A stretch of 64,000 nucleotides of DNA from Marinobacter oulmenensis (GCF_014201735.1 NZ_JACHFE010000003.1:124001-188000), one strand, 5' to 3'; positions 28,085-37,723 are shown, counted from the stretch's first letter. The notes: generated from the letters alone by a model not told the origin. Numbers and translations: made by a program.

Positions 28085-29130
28085 GCTTTCTTACCTGTCA
28101 GTTTGACGGTGGGGTTGACCAGGCCATACACCAGATCCACCACCGTATTGGTGATTACGAATATCAGGCCCACCACCATCAGGTAAGCCACAATCAGCGG
28201 AATATCACTGCGGGTAATGGCCTCAAGGAACATCAGGCCCACGCCCGGCCACTGGAACACGGTTTCCGTGAGGATCGTGTAGGCCACCATGATGCCAATC
28301 TGCACACCACCCACGGTGATCACCGGCAACATGGTGTTTTTCAGGGCATGCAGGAAATTGATGCGACCGGCGCTCAGGCCCTTGGCCCGGGCGTAGCGTA
28401 TGTAATCGCTCTGCAACACTTCCATCATCTCGGCCCGGATCAGTCGGATAAACAGCGGCAGCATGATGGAGGCCAGAGAAACCGACGGCAGGATCAGGTG
28501 CGCCAGACCATCGGAGGATAAGAAGCCGGTCTCCCACGTGCCAAACAGAGGAGTGAGCTCATCGCCCCGGCCATAGGACGGCAGGCCGCCTTCGGTGGTC
28601 AACAGATCGTTCAGCCAGCGGCCCCAGCCGGTATCCGACGGGAACCAGTCCACCACCACACCGATGGAGAACAGCTGGATCAGTACGATGGCGGTCAGAA
28701 ACACCGGGATCGAGATCCCCACCGTGCTGACCCCCATGAAAAACTTGGATAACCATGCCTGTGGCCGGATGGCGGCATACACCCCGATAGGCACCGAGAA
28801 CACCACGATGATCAGGCTGGCGCCGATGACCAACTCCAGCGTGGCGGGCAGATGCTCAAGAATGACATCCAGTGTGGGCTCACCATAGAAGTAGGAGGAC
28901 CCCAGGTCGCCCTGCAGGGCATTGCCCGCAAAGCGGAAGTACTGCACCAGGAACGGGTCATTGAGCCCCAGCTCCTCCCGAATGGCTTCCCGCTCCTCGT
29001 CGGAGACAGACATTCCCACCATTTCCTGAAGCGGGTCCCCGAGGCCATCCTGTATGGCAAAGGCGATCACACTGATCACGAACATGACCAGCAACGCCTG
29101 GGATATCCGCTGAACCAAAAACGCTAGCAT
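28081..29130 (-). CDS. dppB: Peptide ABC transporter permease, DppB type
   Basis: 349 residues from ATG 29128-29130 (MLAFLVQRISQALLVMFVISV), the usual DppB start; ten extra upstream codons are open but unconvincing. Six hydrophobic segments and the EAA loop DYIRYARAKGLSAGRINFLHALKN are visible. The periplasmic loop around residues 180-210 is longer than in E. coli DppB. A hairpin separates it from dppA upstream. Confidence 0.9.
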   Translation of the reverse strand: MLAFLVQRISQALLVMFVISVIAFAIQDGLGDPLQEMVGMSVSDEEREAIREELGLNDPFLVQYFRFAGNALQGDLGSSYFYGEPTLDVILEHLPATLELVIGASLIIVVFSVPIGVYAAIRPQAWLSKFFMGVSTVGISIPVFLTAIVLIQLFSIGVVVDWFPSDTGWGRWLNDLLTTEGGLPSYGRGDELTPLFGTWETGFLSSDGLAHLILPSVSLASIMLPLFIRLIRAEMMEVLQSDYIRYARAKGLSAGRINFLHALKNTMLPVITVGGVQIGIMVAYTILTETVFQWPGVGLMFLEAITRSDIPLIVAYLMVVGLIFVITNTVVDLVYGLVNPTVKLTGKKA

Positions 29131-29162
29131 GGAGATTTTCCGGTTGAGACTGACAAACAAAA

Positions 29163-29192
29163 GGCCGGCGCCGGATAACTCCAGCGCCGGCC
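29163..29192 (-). terminator. Hairpin between dppA and dppB, probable partial terminator
   Basis: GGCCGGCGC and GCGCCGGCC form a perfect 9-bp stem with a 12-base loop 15 bases after the dppA stop; on the minus strand it is followed by CTTTTGTTTG. Such elements usually let the binding protein be made in excess over the membrane and ATPase subunits. Confidence 0.7.
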
Positions 29193-29207
29193 GCTGTTAC
29201 AGGTGAC

Positions 29208-30770
29208 TTATTCGACGACCAGGTCGCCCAGGTACGGGAAGTTCATCACGTTGAGGATAGGCTCAATCTGAACGCCCTTCCTGGAAGCCCAGGCCAGGTC
29301 CTGCCAGTGCAGGGGCACAAAGGCTGCGTCGTCATACAGGCGTTGTTCCACTTCCTTGAGCATGGCGGCCCGCTTGTCCAGATCGGTCTCGACGTTGGCT
29401 TTATCCACCAGAGCGTCGATTTCCGGATTGCAGTAGTTACCCGCGTTGTACTGGCCGGCGCCGGTGTCTTCATCCGGGCAGAAGGTCAGGAACTCGTAGA
29501 AGTTGGCGGAGTCCTCGGTATCCGCGTGCCAGCCGATCATCATCATGTCTGCAGCACGGTTGTCATACTCCGGCCAGTACTGGGCCTTCGGCAGGGTTTT
29601 CAGATCCACTTTGATGTTGATGCGCGCCAGCATGGCAGCCACCGCCTGAGCGATCTTGTCATCGTTCACGTAGCGGTTGTTCGGCGCCATCATGGTGATG
29701 GTGAAACCGTCCTCGTAACCGGCTTCTTTCATCAACTGTTGGGCCTTGGCCACGTCAAAACGCGGTTCCAGGGATTCGTTATGGCCCTGATAACCCGCCG
29801 GTGACATCTGGGCCGCCGGGGTGGCAAAGCCTTTCATGATCTTGGCGGCAATGCCTTCCTGGTTGATGGCGTAGGTGATGGCCTCACGCACTTTCGGGTT
29901 CTTGAAGGCTTCCACCCGGTCCTGGTTCATGTGAAACAGGATGATCCGGGTACCGCTCATGGTGACCAGGTTGGCGTTGTCGTCCCGCTTGATGCGCTTG
30001 AGATCGGTGGGCGGCACCGGGGCGATGAAGTCCACACCACCGGACAGCAGGGCGGACACCCGGGTGTTGTTCTCCTTGATCGGCGTCAGCACAATCTTGC
30101 CGACATTACCCGGGGACTCGGTGTCCCAGTAATCATCAAAGCGCTCGAACTCCACACGCACGCCCTGCTGGCGCTCGGTGACCACGTAGGGGCCGGTGCC
30201 GGACAGGTGTTCGGAGGCGTAGGAGTTGCCGTGTTTGACGATGGCGCTCTTGTCCTTGCCGTCCTCGGTCTTGCCGGAGTAGAACTCGCTGTCCATCGGG
30301 AAGATGTAGGTGGCGGTGTTGAGCAGCAGCGGGTAAGGCTCACTGGTGACCAGTTCAAAGGTGTAGTCATCAATGATGTTGATGCTGCTGAACGGCTTGA
30401 AGATCGCCTTGTAGTCCTGGCTCTGCTTGAGGCGATCGAAGGTGAACTTCACATCGGCGCTGGTCAGCTCGTTGCCGGAGTGGAACTTCACGCCTTCGCG
30501 CAGCTTGAAGCGCATGGTCTTGTCATCAATGCGCTCCCAGCTTTCCGCCAGACGCGGCTCGAACCCAAGATCCTTGGTCCAGCGCAGGAGGGGGTCGAAG
30601 GTCATGTGCGACAACTGCATGATGCCGCCGGACAGTTGCTCATGAATATCCAGTGTGACCGGATCAGAATCAAACGCCATCTTCAGTTCTTTGTTGGCTT
30701 CCGCCGACACCGCCAGCGGTGCCGAAGCCAGGGCCATGGAGCCCACAACTGCTGTAAGTAGTTTCTTCAT
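29208..30770 (-). CDS. dppA: Peptide ABC transporter substrate-binding protein, DppA type
   Basis: 520 residues from ATG 30768-30770, with a signal peptide of about 23 residues (cut after AVSA). The SBP_bac_5 fold is indicated by FDPLLRWTKDLGFEPRLAESWE and the LREGVKFHSGNELTSADVKFTFDR stretch near residues 90-115. Two cysteines near residue 410 (FCPDEDTG, YCNPEID) match the disulfide found in DppA-like proteins. It captures peptides in the periplasm for the DppBCDF importer. The exact substrate, dipeptide or other, is not determined. It is the first gene of the operon. Confidence 0.9.
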   Translation of the reverse strand: MKKLLTAVVGSMALASAPLAVSAEANKELKMAFDSDPVTLDIHEQLSGGIMQLSHMTFDPLLRWTKDLGFEPRLAESWERIDDKTMRFKLREGVKFHSGNELTSADVKFTFDRLKQSQDYKAIFKPFSSINIIDDYTFELVTSEPYPLLLNTATYIFPMDSEFYSGKTEDGKDKSAIVKHGNSYASEHLSGTGPYVVTERQQGVRVEFERFDDYWDTESPGNVGKIVLTPIKENNTRVSALLSGGVDFIAPVPPTDLKRIKRDDNANLVTMSGTRIILFHMNQDRVEAFKNPKVREAITYAINQEGIAAKIMKGFATPAAQMSPAGYQGHNESLEPRFDVAKAQQLMKEAGYEDGFTITMMAPNNRYVNDDKIAQAVAAMLARINIKVDLKTLPKAQYWPEYDNRAADMMMIGWHADTEDSANFYEFLTFCPDEDTGAGQYNAGNYCNPEIDALVDKANVETDLDKRAAMLKEVEQRLYDDAAFVPLHWQDLAWASRKGVQIEPILNVMNFPYLGDLVVE

Positions 30771-30925
30771 CGTGTTTTCCGTTGTTATATCCGGATTATC
30801 GAAACAAGCCGGCGCAAACCCCTGCCGGCTGACTGGCAGACAAGCTAGTCTCGGAAAACACTTACGGCAATCGAAATTACGACATGCCCCTATTCGCCAG
30901 GTGAATGAACTGCTTTGGGGCACGC

Positions 30926-31654
30926 CTAAAGACGAAAAACCAGGGGCAGTATAAGTGCTGTGAACACGCCGGTAAGCCCCATCCCAAGGGAAGCAAACGC
31001 GCCGGCGGTATGGCTGATCTCAAACGCCCGGGCGGTGCCAATCGCATGGCCATTCAGCCCCAGGGCAAAGCCCAGAATCCGCTCGTCTTTCACCGGTAAA
31101 AGCCGTGCGAGCAGGTCAACGAAGAGGGTTGCCACCACACCGGTGATCAAAAGCCCGCCCATCATCAGGGGGACCGAACCACCCAGTTGTTCGGTAATAC
31201 CGATGGCGATGGGCGCCGTCACCGACTTGGGCGCCAGCGAGGCCAGCACCTCGGGTGTCGCGCCCAGGGCCCAGCCAATCACGACGGCATAAACTGCGGC
31301 CATGGTGGCGGCAATAGGCAGGGTAACCACAATCGGGCGCCACATGGCGCGGATATGGTGCATCTGCTGGTACAGCGGAATGCCCAGTGCCACCGTCGCA
31401 GGCCCGAGCAGGACCGTCAGCCAGCGCGCGCCCTGCTGGTAAGCCTGATAGTCAATCGCCAGCACCGCGATAACGCCCGACAACAGGCACGCCGACAGAA
31501 CCACCGGCGGCAACCATAAGGGGCGGCCAATGCGGGAGAACAGCCAGTTGCCCGCAAAAAAGGCACCAAGCGTCAAAGCGATGGCGAGAATGGGGGTGGC
31601 GGTTAATGTATCCGGCAACGCCTGGAAGCGGGCGAACAATTCACTCACCATCAC
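30926..31654 (-). CDS. lrgB: LrgB family protein
   Basis: 242 residues, nearly all hydrophobic, with about six membrane helices and the family signature SVTAPIAIGITEQLGG near residue 145 and GLNGHAIGTARAFE near the C terminus. LrgB/CidB proteins work with LrgA/CidA in murein hydrolase export control; plant and bacterial homologues also act in glycolate or pyruvate uptake. It overlaps lrgA by 14 bases and is separated from dppA by a 155-base promoter region. Confidence 0.88.
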   Translation of the reverse strand: MMVSELFARFQALPDTLTATPILAIALTLGAFFAGNWLFSRIGRPLWLPPVVLSACLLSGVIAVLAIDYQAYQQGARWLTVLLGPATVALGIPLYQQMHHIRAMWRPIVVTLPIAATMAAVYAVVIGWALGATPEVLASLAPKSVTAPIAIGITEQLGGSVPLMMGGLLITGVVATLFVDLLARLLPVKDERILGFALGLNGHAIGTARAFEISHTAGAFASLGMGLTGVFTALILPLVFRL

Positions 31655-32000
31655 TCACGCCCCGGGCAGTCAGTGCCTTCATCAACAACAGCGTCGTAAG
31701 CACACTCAGAAAGGTGCCCGCCAGCAGCGCCACCGCAACCGCCAGCCACTGCCCGGAAAACTGATTGGCGGTAAAAAACACCCCCACAACCCCCGGCATG
31801 ATCAACAAGACGAGCACCGCTATCAGCCCCTGGCTTGCCTGTGCCAGGTCTTCGCTCACACTGCCTTTAACCATCTGGGTGAAGGTAATAAGCACCATTC
31901 CCAGCACACCGCCACTCACCGGCAGCGCCAGAAGCAGGCGCAAAGACTCGCCAAGAATATAGAACAGCACCAGAACCAGAAATCCACGCAACATCGGCAT
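31641..32000 (-). CDS. lrgA: LrgA/CidA family holin-like protein
   Basis: 119 residues with four predicted membrane helices. The FYILGESLRLLLALPVSGGVLGMVL segment near residues 13-37 and LLIMPGVVGVFF near 66-77 are characteristic of the LrgA/CidA family. It is encoded just before lrgB and shares a 14-base overlap with it, as in other lrgAB operons. It is divergent from yaeQ across 75 bases. Confidence 0.87.
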   Translation of the reverse strand: MPMLRGFLVLVLFYILGESLRLLLALPVSGGVLGMVLITFTQMVKGSVSEDLAQASQGLIAVLVLLIMPGVVGVFFTANQFSGQWLAVAVALLAGTFLSVLTTLLLMKALTARGVSDGE

Positions 32001-32075
32001 GCGCCTGCACTCACCCGGAAAAGAATTGCATTACACTAGCCCAAACCTCCACCCCGATACCAATGCAGGAAGCCC

Positions 32076-32621
32076 ATGGCGCTCAAAGCAACCATCCTCA
32101 AGGCGACGCTCAATATCGCCGACATGGACCGCCACTACTACGCGGACCATCAACTGACCATCGCCCAGCATCCGTCGGAAACCGACCTGCGCGTAATGAT
32201 CCGGCTCCTCGCCTTTGCCCTGAACGCCAGCGACACCCTCGAATTCACCAAGGGCCTGAGCACCGATGACGAACCCGAGCTCTGGCAGAAAGACCTGACC
32301 GGCGAGATTGATGTATGGATTGAGCTGGGCCTGCCCGAGGAAGACAGAATAAGAAAGGCCTGCAACCAGTCAGGCCAGGTGGTGCTCTACACCTATGGCG
32401 GCCGGGCAGTGCCCGTCTGGTGGGACAAACACCAGAACAGCCTGAACCGTTATGGCAACCTGACGGTTGTCGACCTGCCAGCCGAAGAAACCGCCGAACT
32501 GGAACAGCTTGCCGGGCGCAACATGGCGTTCCAGGTCACCATCCAGGATGGCCAGGTGACCTTCAGTAATGACCAGAGTCTGGTCACCGTCACCCCCGTG
32601 CAACGCCTGCCCGCAAACTGA
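32076..32621 (+). CDS. yaeQ: YaeQ family protein
   Basis: 181 residues, the standard length. The start MALKATILKATLNIADMDRHYY and motifs such as GEIDVWIELGLPEEDRIRKAC match YaeQ, a conserved protein with a restriction-endonuclease-like fold whose function is unsettled (in E. coli it was linked to suppression of a transcript elongation defect). AGGAAG precedes the ATG. It stands alone between lrgA and the tRNA gene. Confidence 0.9.
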   Translation: MALKATILKATLNIADMDRHYYADHQLTIAQHPSETDLRVMIRLLAFALNASDTLEFTKGLSTDDEPELWQKDLTGEIDVWIELGLPEEDRIRKACNQSGQVVLYTYGGRAVPVWWDKHQNSLNRYGNLTVVDLPAEETAELEQLAGRNMAFQVTIQDGQVTFSNDQSLVTVTPVQRLPAN

Positions 32622-32711
32622 AACGGCGACTTGCCCTCAGGGGCTGGACAGACGGAGCCGGCACACGTAAGATTGCGCACTCGAAATTGACGCACCCAGT
32701 GCTCGGTTTCT

Positions 32712-32788
<77 letters not shown>

Positions 32789-32796
32789 TTATTCTA

Positions 32797-32829
32797 AAGG
32801 CTTGCGTGAAAACGCAGGCCTTTTTTGTT
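32797..32829 (+). terminator. Terminator of tRNA-Arg
   Basis: AAGGCTTGCGT pairs with ACGCAGGCCTT (one G-T wobble) around a GAAA tetraloop and is followed by TTTTTTG, 8 bases after the tRNA CCA end. Confidence 0.9.
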
Positions 32830-32868
32830 TGGCTGTGTCCCAATTACCCCAAGCTCCTTCGCGGAGCG

Positions 32869-34248
32869 TCATTCACTGGATCCAGACAAAAACTGCGCCC
32901 TCTTGAGCCCGTATTTCTGCATCTTTTCGTTCAGCGTTCGACGGGGCAGGCTCAGCACCTCCATGACCTGCTTGATGTTTCCGTTGTGCTGGGTCAACTC
33001 CGAACTGATCAGGGCTTTTTCAACCTGTTCCAGCCGCTCACTGAGCGATCTTTCACCCGACAGCGAGGCGGACGGGCCTGGTTGCCCAAGCTTGAGAAGA
33101 TCCGTCACCGAGATACCGCTGATACTGCGTGCCAGCAGGTAACGCTCTGCGGTGTGTTTCAACTCCCGGACATTGCCCGGCCAGGAATGAAGTTCCAGCG
33201 CCAGGATGTCATCGTAGGTCAACTCCGGCACCTCCAGATCGTTGCTCTCCCCGGCCTCCCTCAGATAGTGGGAAAACAGGGCCGGAACGTCATCAATGCG
33301 GTCGCGCAGCGCCGGTAGCTGGATATCGGCCACCATAAGCCGGTAATAGAGGTCCTCCCGGAAGCGCCCCTCGTTGGCGGCTTCCCGCAGATCTTCCTTG
33401 GTTGCTGAAATGATCCGGACATTGATTGGAATGGGCGTATGCGAGCCCACTCGCACCACTTCCCGTTCCTGCAGTACCCTCAGTAACTTGATCTGGAACG
33501 ACATCGGCATGCTCTCGATCTCATCCAGAAACAGCGTCCCCTGGTGTGCCGCCTCAAACAGCCCGATGCGTCGCTTTTGGGCGCCGGTAAATGCACCGGC
33601 CTCATGGCCAAACAACTCGCTCTCCAGCAGCCCTTCCGGAATGGCGCCCACATTGACAGCGATAAAGGGCTGGTCTCCACGGATGCTCAGCGTGTGTAAG
33701 CTGCGGGCCACCAACTCTTTGCCTGTTCCCGTTTCTCCCGAGATAACCACATCGGCATTCACGCGAGCCAGGGCGCGGATATGTTTCCTCAAGGTCTGCG
33801 TCGGTTCAGAATCTCCGATAATCGCGGAGGACAGCCAATCATCGTCTTTGGTTCCGGATTGCTGGCGTGTGGTCGCCAACGTCGCCTGGCGCTGGCGACA
33901 GGCTCGCTGGATCAACTCAACCAACCGCTCCTGCTTGAACGGCTTTTCCATGAAGTCGTATGCGCCCAGTTTCATGGCCTCCACCGCCTGGGCAATACCG
34001 CCATGACCGGTGATCAGGATCACCGGGATGGTCGGATCAACGGTTTGCAACAGGCTCATGCCATCCATCCCCGGCATGCGGATGTCGCTCACCACCACGC
34101 CCTGAAAGTCACTGGTCAGCAGCGGCAAGGCGTCTCTGGCATCGGTAAACGTCTGCACGTTGATGTCAGCAAGCATCAAGCGCTGCTCCAACGATTCCAA
34201 TACCGAAAGCTCATCATCAATCACGACGGCGTGCATGATGTTATTCAT
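32869..34248 (-). CDS. dctD: Sigma-54-dependent response regulator DctD
   Basis: 459 residues from ATG 34246-34248, which has GGAGA upstream and overlaps the dctB stop by 8 bases. The receiver has Asp55 (VVVSDIRMPG) as phospho-acceptor; the AAA+ domain has Walker A GETGTGKE, the sigma-54 contact loop GAFTGA, and Walker B LFLDEIES; the C terminus is a Fis-type helix-turn-helix (QVMEVLSLPRRTLNEKMQKYGLKR). It activates dicarboxylate transport genes with sigma-54 polymerase. A sigma-54 promoter before dctP downstream on the opposite strand supports the assignment. Confidence 0.93.
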   Translation of the reverse strand: MNNIMHAVVIDDELSVLESLEQRLMLADINVQTFTDARDALPLLTSDFQGVVVSDIRMPGMDGMSLLQTVDPTIPVILITGHGGIAQAVEAMKLGAYDFMEKPFKQERLVELIQRACRQRQATLATTRQQSGTKDDDWLSSAIIGDSEPTQTLRKHIRALARVNADVVISGETGTGKELVARSLHTLSIRGDQPFIAVNVGAIPEGLLESELFGHEAGAFTGAQKRRIGLFEAAHQGTLFLDEIESMPMSFQIKLLRVLQEREVVRVGSHTPIPINVRIISATKEDLREAANEGRFREDLYYRLMVADIQLPALRDRIDDVPALFSHYLREAGESNDLEVPELTYDDILALELHSWPGNVRELKHTAERYLLARSISGISVTDLLKLGQPGPSASLSGERSLSERLEQVEKALISSELTQHNGNIKQVMEVLSLPRRTLNEKMQKYGLKRAQFLSGSSE

Positions 34249-36412
34249 GGCTGTCTCCGGACTCCGTTGCACTTGTTATTGGTAAACTCAAAGAGAAGCG
34301 CGTTCCCTCGTTAAGCCGGCTATGCACCGTCAAATCACCCCCCAGATCGAGAGCCAGGCTGTAGCTGATCGCCAGTCCCAACCCCAATCCTTTTCCCATG
34401 GGTTTGGTGGTATAGAACGGTTCGAAAACCTGGCTCATTTGCTCCTCCGTCATGCCATGACCATTATCTTCGATACTTAACACGGCCTGGTCTGGTTGAG
34501 CGCCCGAGCAATCCAGCCGAACGATGATCCTGCCGTCTTCCTGACCGGACACCGCATCAATAGCATTGGTCAGCAGATTGACGACGATTTGCTCCAACAC
34601 CATGGTGTTTGCCTGTACCCGGCAATCATTCTGGGCTATTAGCTCAAAGCGGATAACCTCTTCCTCGAGCCGTGTTTTAAGCAGCTCAATGGCGTAATGA
34701 ACCGGTGCCAACATCGAGATGGGCGCACTGCCGGAATTCCGCTTGCCGGCAAAAATCCGGAGCTGACGAGAAAGCCTGGAAAGCCTTGCCAGCAAATCCT
34801 CGATCTTCTGGAAATTAGTGTGTACATCGTCCAGCCGGTTACGTTCCAACAGGATCTGGCTGCTGGCGACATAATTCGATAACGCCGTAATGGGCTGATT
34901 GATTTCATGAGCAAGCGCCGCTGACATTCGGCCCAGAGCAGCCAGCTTCTGGTTCTGGGCCAGCGCGGCCTGGGCGTCTTCCAGGTCCCGGGTTCGCTCC
35001 TCAACCCGATGTTCCAGGTCCCGATTGATTTCCTGCAAAGCACGCTGTGCCGAGGTGAGTTCCGTGATGTCCTGAACCGTCAAAATAAACTCTTTTCTGT
35101 CCCCGACATGGATGGGGTTCAGGGTGTAAAACACCGGGAAACGGGTGCCATCCGAGCGGATGCCTTCGGCGCGGCAGGAACCACCACCGGCATAGCCAGG
35201 CTCCCAGGGATCCAGCAACCTGTCAGGCCTGACGGAGTCGACATCGCCAACCAGACAGAACAATGCCTGAGCCCGCTCGTTGACAAACAGGGGATGAAAA
35301 TCGGCGTCCAGATTCAGCAGGCCGACATCGGTATTCTGGATAATGGCACGCTGATGGGACTCCCGGGCGGCCGTCATTTTCGCGAGGGCATCCTGGGCCA
35401 GGGTACGTCTGCGACGCTCTCGATAAAACAGGATACCGGCGACAAACGCGGCGTACAGTATACCGATCGCACCCTGCTTCCAACGCACCTGAGACGTCAC
35501 CCGGGCCAAGGGTATGCGCATGTGCATCTTCCACGGGTAGCCCTCAATGGCCGTTTCGAAAACGAGCTGGGCACCGGCCTCCCCGAGGTGAAAGGTAGAC
35601 CAGTCATCGGACTGCCACTGGGTTGCTCTCTCAAGAGGACGAACGGGGTCCCCGCCATATTGACGGGTTGTCTCCAGTTCTGATCGTAAGGCGTCAGACA
35701 AGGGGGCCAGGGAGCGATAGTGTAACTTCGGATCCGACGCCAAAAAAATGATGCCTTCCTCGTCGGTCACCCAGACAGAATCACCGGACTGGTTCCAGCT
35801 ATGCTCCAATTTACTGAGGTCAATCTTGACGACAATGACGCCTAAAATGTCATCCGTCTCCGAATAAACCGGCGCTGAGCGAAAAAATCCCGGGATGCCT
35901 GAGGTCGCGCCTACCGCGAAGTAAAGGCCAAGCCTTCCCGCCATCGCATCCTGAAAATAGGGGCGGTAGCTGTAGTTTTCACCGACGAAACTGTCTGACG
36001 ACTGGTAGTTGCTGGAGTATAGCGTCAGACCACTGGGGCGCATCACGAAAATCTGGTCGGATTCCGCTTGCCTATTCATGGTTTTGAGAAGGTTCGAGTA
36101 AGGCGCCGAATACAGATCCGGCCTTTCTAAAGACGTTGGGCTTAATGCACTGATAATTCTCGGATCCGAAGACAGGATTTTCGGGAGGTAAAGGTGACGA
36201 TCAATCGTCGCAGACAGAGAGGTCTTGTAAACGCTGAGCCTTTGCACGGCGTCCTGTTTCGCGCTCTCAATCTCCATCCTCATGAGCGCAGGATTCAGGA
36301 GCACAAGCAGTATAACGAGCACCAAAAAGGCAACAACCTGCAAACCAGGGACCACTGAGTCGAAGACAGTATGCTCTCGAAAGCGCATGAGGGAGCGCGT
36401 CATGGAATTCAC
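34241..36412 (-). CDS. dctB: C4-dicarboxylate sensor histidine kinase DctB
   Basis: 723 residues. A first membrane helix at about 23-42 and a second at about 313-330 enclose a double-Cache periplasmic sensor with PYFQDAMAGRLGLYFAVG at 151-168. A PAS domain (about 355-455), a coiled coil, HisKA with His502 in AALAHEINQPITAL, and a HATPase domain (EQIVVNLLTNAIDA, DNGHGM, GLGLGLAIS) follow. It phosphorylates DctD in response to external C4-dicarboxylates. The cytoplasmic PAS domain is an addition compared with the classic rhizobial DctB. Confidence 0.93.
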   Translation of the reverse strand: MNSMTRSLMRFREHTVFDSVVPGLQVVAFLVLVILLVLLNPALMRMEIESAKQDAVQRLSVYKTSLSATIDRHLYLPKILSSDPRIISALSPTSLERPDLYSAPYSNLLKTMNRQAESDQIFVMRPSGLTLYSSNYQSSDSFVGENYSYRPYFQDAMAGRLGLYFAVGATSGIPGFFRSAPVYSETDDILGVIVVKIDLSKLEHSWNQSGDSVWVTDEEGIIFLASDPKLHYRSLAPLSDALRSELETTRQYGGDPVRPLERATQWQSDDWSTFHLGEAGAQLVFETAIEGYPWKMHMRIPLARVTSQVRWKQGAIGILYAAFVAGILFYRERRRRTLAQDALAKMTAARESHQRAIIQNTDVGLLNLDADFHPLFVNERAQALFCLVGDVDSVRPDRLLDPWEPGYAGGGSCRAEGIRSDGTRFPVFYTLNPIHVGDRKEFILTVQDITELTSAQRALQEINRDLEHRVEERTRDLEDAQAALAQNQKLAALGRMSAALAHEINQPITALSNYVASSQILLERNRLDDVHTNFQKIEDLLARLSRLSRQLRIFAGKRNSGSAPISMLAPVHYAIELLKTRLEEEVIRFELIAQNDCRVQANTMVLEQIVVNLLTNAIDAVSGQEDGRIIVRLDCSGAQPDQAVLSIEDNGHGMTEEQMSQVFEPFYTTKPMGKGLGLGLAISYSLALDLGGDLTVHSRLNEGTRFSLSLPITSATESGDSHE

Positions 36413-36558
36413 CGGTTATTCATGAAGCCGTGCAATCGCCCATCTTTGATCACCCTCTGCGGGCGGTCAACTCACCCCAGGCAGCGGATTTTGGCCTACA
36501 AGGCCCCACCCATCGGCGGATTTTCGCTCATCCCGGCCGAACCAAACCGTTTAGAGAC

Positions 36559-36581
36559 GTTTTCCGAAGACGGCCGAAAAC
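36559..36581 (+). promoter_or_regulatory. Candidate DctD binding site (imperfect palindrome)
   Basis: GTTTTC and GAAAAC are perfect inverted arms of a 23-bp site with further matches inside. It is centred about 78 bases upstream of the sigma-54 promoter, a typical distance for an enhancer-binding activator. No experiment links it to DctD. Confidence 0.35.
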
Positions 36582-36640
36582 CCAATAAGCCAAGTTAAAA
36601 CAATTCATTACCACAACTATTGGTGTGCGCTTAACGATAT

Positions 36641-36656
36641 TGGCCTGCCCGTTGCA
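36641..36656 (+). promoter_or_regulatory. Sigma-54 promoter of dctPQM
   Basis: TGGCCTGCCCGTTGCA keeps the invariant -24 GG (36642-36643) and -12 GC (36654-36655) with exact spacing (TGGC-N7-TTGCA). The predicted start is near 36667, about 50 bases before dctP. The nearby dctBD genes encode the matching sigma-54 activator. Confidence 0.8.
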
Positions 36657-36715
36657 GCACCATCACTGAACCATGAACACGTTTGTTCAAAACAAAAACA
36701 ATCGAGGACCGAACC

Positions 36716-37723
36716 ATGAATAAGCTAAGAAATACCGCTATTGCATCAGCCGCACTCCTGAGTTTTGCGATCTCGGAAGTACACGCCGCGACGGAATGGA
36801 ATGTCTCCCTTTGGGGGAAGCGCAGGGCATTCACAGAAAACGTGGAAAAGCTTGCCGAGCTTGTTGAGCAGAAAACAGACGGCGAATTCACCCTCAACAT
36901 CTCCTACGGCGGGCTCTCCAAAGCCCGGGAAAACCTGGACGGCATCTCTTTCGGCGCTTTCTCAATGGCACAGTTCTGCTCGTTTTATCACGCCGACAAG
37001 AATCCAACGATTACCGTGACCGAATTGCCTTTTGCCGAAGACGTCTCGCTTTCACGAATTTCAGACATTTATCAAGCCGTTTATGAGCACCCCATCGTTA
37101 AGGCCGATCTGGCCCGGTGGAACGCCACCCTTCTGATGCCAACCCCACTGCCCCAATACAACATTGTCAGCAAGAGTGACCCGATCACCTCCCTGGACGG
37201 GTTCGACGGTCTTCGTGTTCGCGGACCGGGCGGCATCATGGGCGTGCTCGGCAAGCTGGGGGCAGTCAAGACCGGGGTGCCGTTTTCTGAAGTCAGGCAA
37301 TCCATGGACTCCGGCGTTATTGACGCTGCGTCCTTCGCCCCCCACGCGCACCTTGCGACCAACTCCTACAAGGTGGGTAAGTGGTACACCACCAACCTGA
37401 ACCTGGGTTCCGCAAACTGCCCTGTTGTCGTTAACACCCAGGCCCTGGAAGCACTGGAGCCGGCCTATCGCGAGGCCTTGTTGGGGTCCGTGGACGAGGC
37501 ACTCGAGTTCTATGTTCAGAACTATGAGCAGAACACCACAGCACGATACCAGGCGGCCGTCGAAAAGCAGGGGCTCACCAAAGTGACGTTCACTCCTGAG
37601 CAAACCGCTGAATTGGACGAACTCGCGGAGACTGTTCGCCAGAGCTGGATCGACAGGCACGCTGACCAATTCGATTCCCAGGCTCTTTTCGAATTCACCG
37701 CAAAACAGTTTGCTGAACATTAA
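36716..37723 (+). CDS. dctP: TRAP transporter substrate-binding protein DctP
   Basis: 335 residues from ATG 36716 with GAGGACC upstream. A signal peptide of about 24 residues (cut after EVHA) precedes a DctP-family fold; the ligand-binding arginine region is FDGLRVRGPGG near residues 162-172. It binds the substrate in the periplasm and passes it to DctQM. The assignment to C4-dicarboxylates rests on the adjacent DctBD pair and sigma-54 promoter; the protein sequence is rather divergent from classical DctP. Confidence 0.88.
   Translation: MNKLRNTAIASAALLSFAISEVHAATEWNVSLWGKRRAFTENVEKLAELVEQKTDGEFTLNISYGGLSKARENLDGISFGAFSMAQFCSFYHADKNPTITVTELPFAEDVSLSRISDIYQAVYEHPIVKADLARWNATLLMPTPLPQYNIVSKSDPITSLDGFDGLRVRGPGGIMGVLGKLGAVKTGVPFSEVRQSMDSGVIDAASFAPHAHLATNSYKVGKWYTTNLNLGSANCPVVVNTQALEALEPAYREALLGSVDEALEFYVQNYEQNTTARYQAAVEKQGLTKVTFTPEQTAELDELAETVRQSWIDRHADQFDSQALFEFTAKQFAEH

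Larger units (their letters stand above)
36413..36715. other. dctB-dctP intergenic regulatory region
   Basis: A 303-base divergent control region with no credible gene. It contains the sigma-54 promoter and an imperfect palindrome listed separately. Several GGATTTT/TTTTCG repeats (around 36487 and 36517) may be further activator-binding half-sites. Confidence 0.6.
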
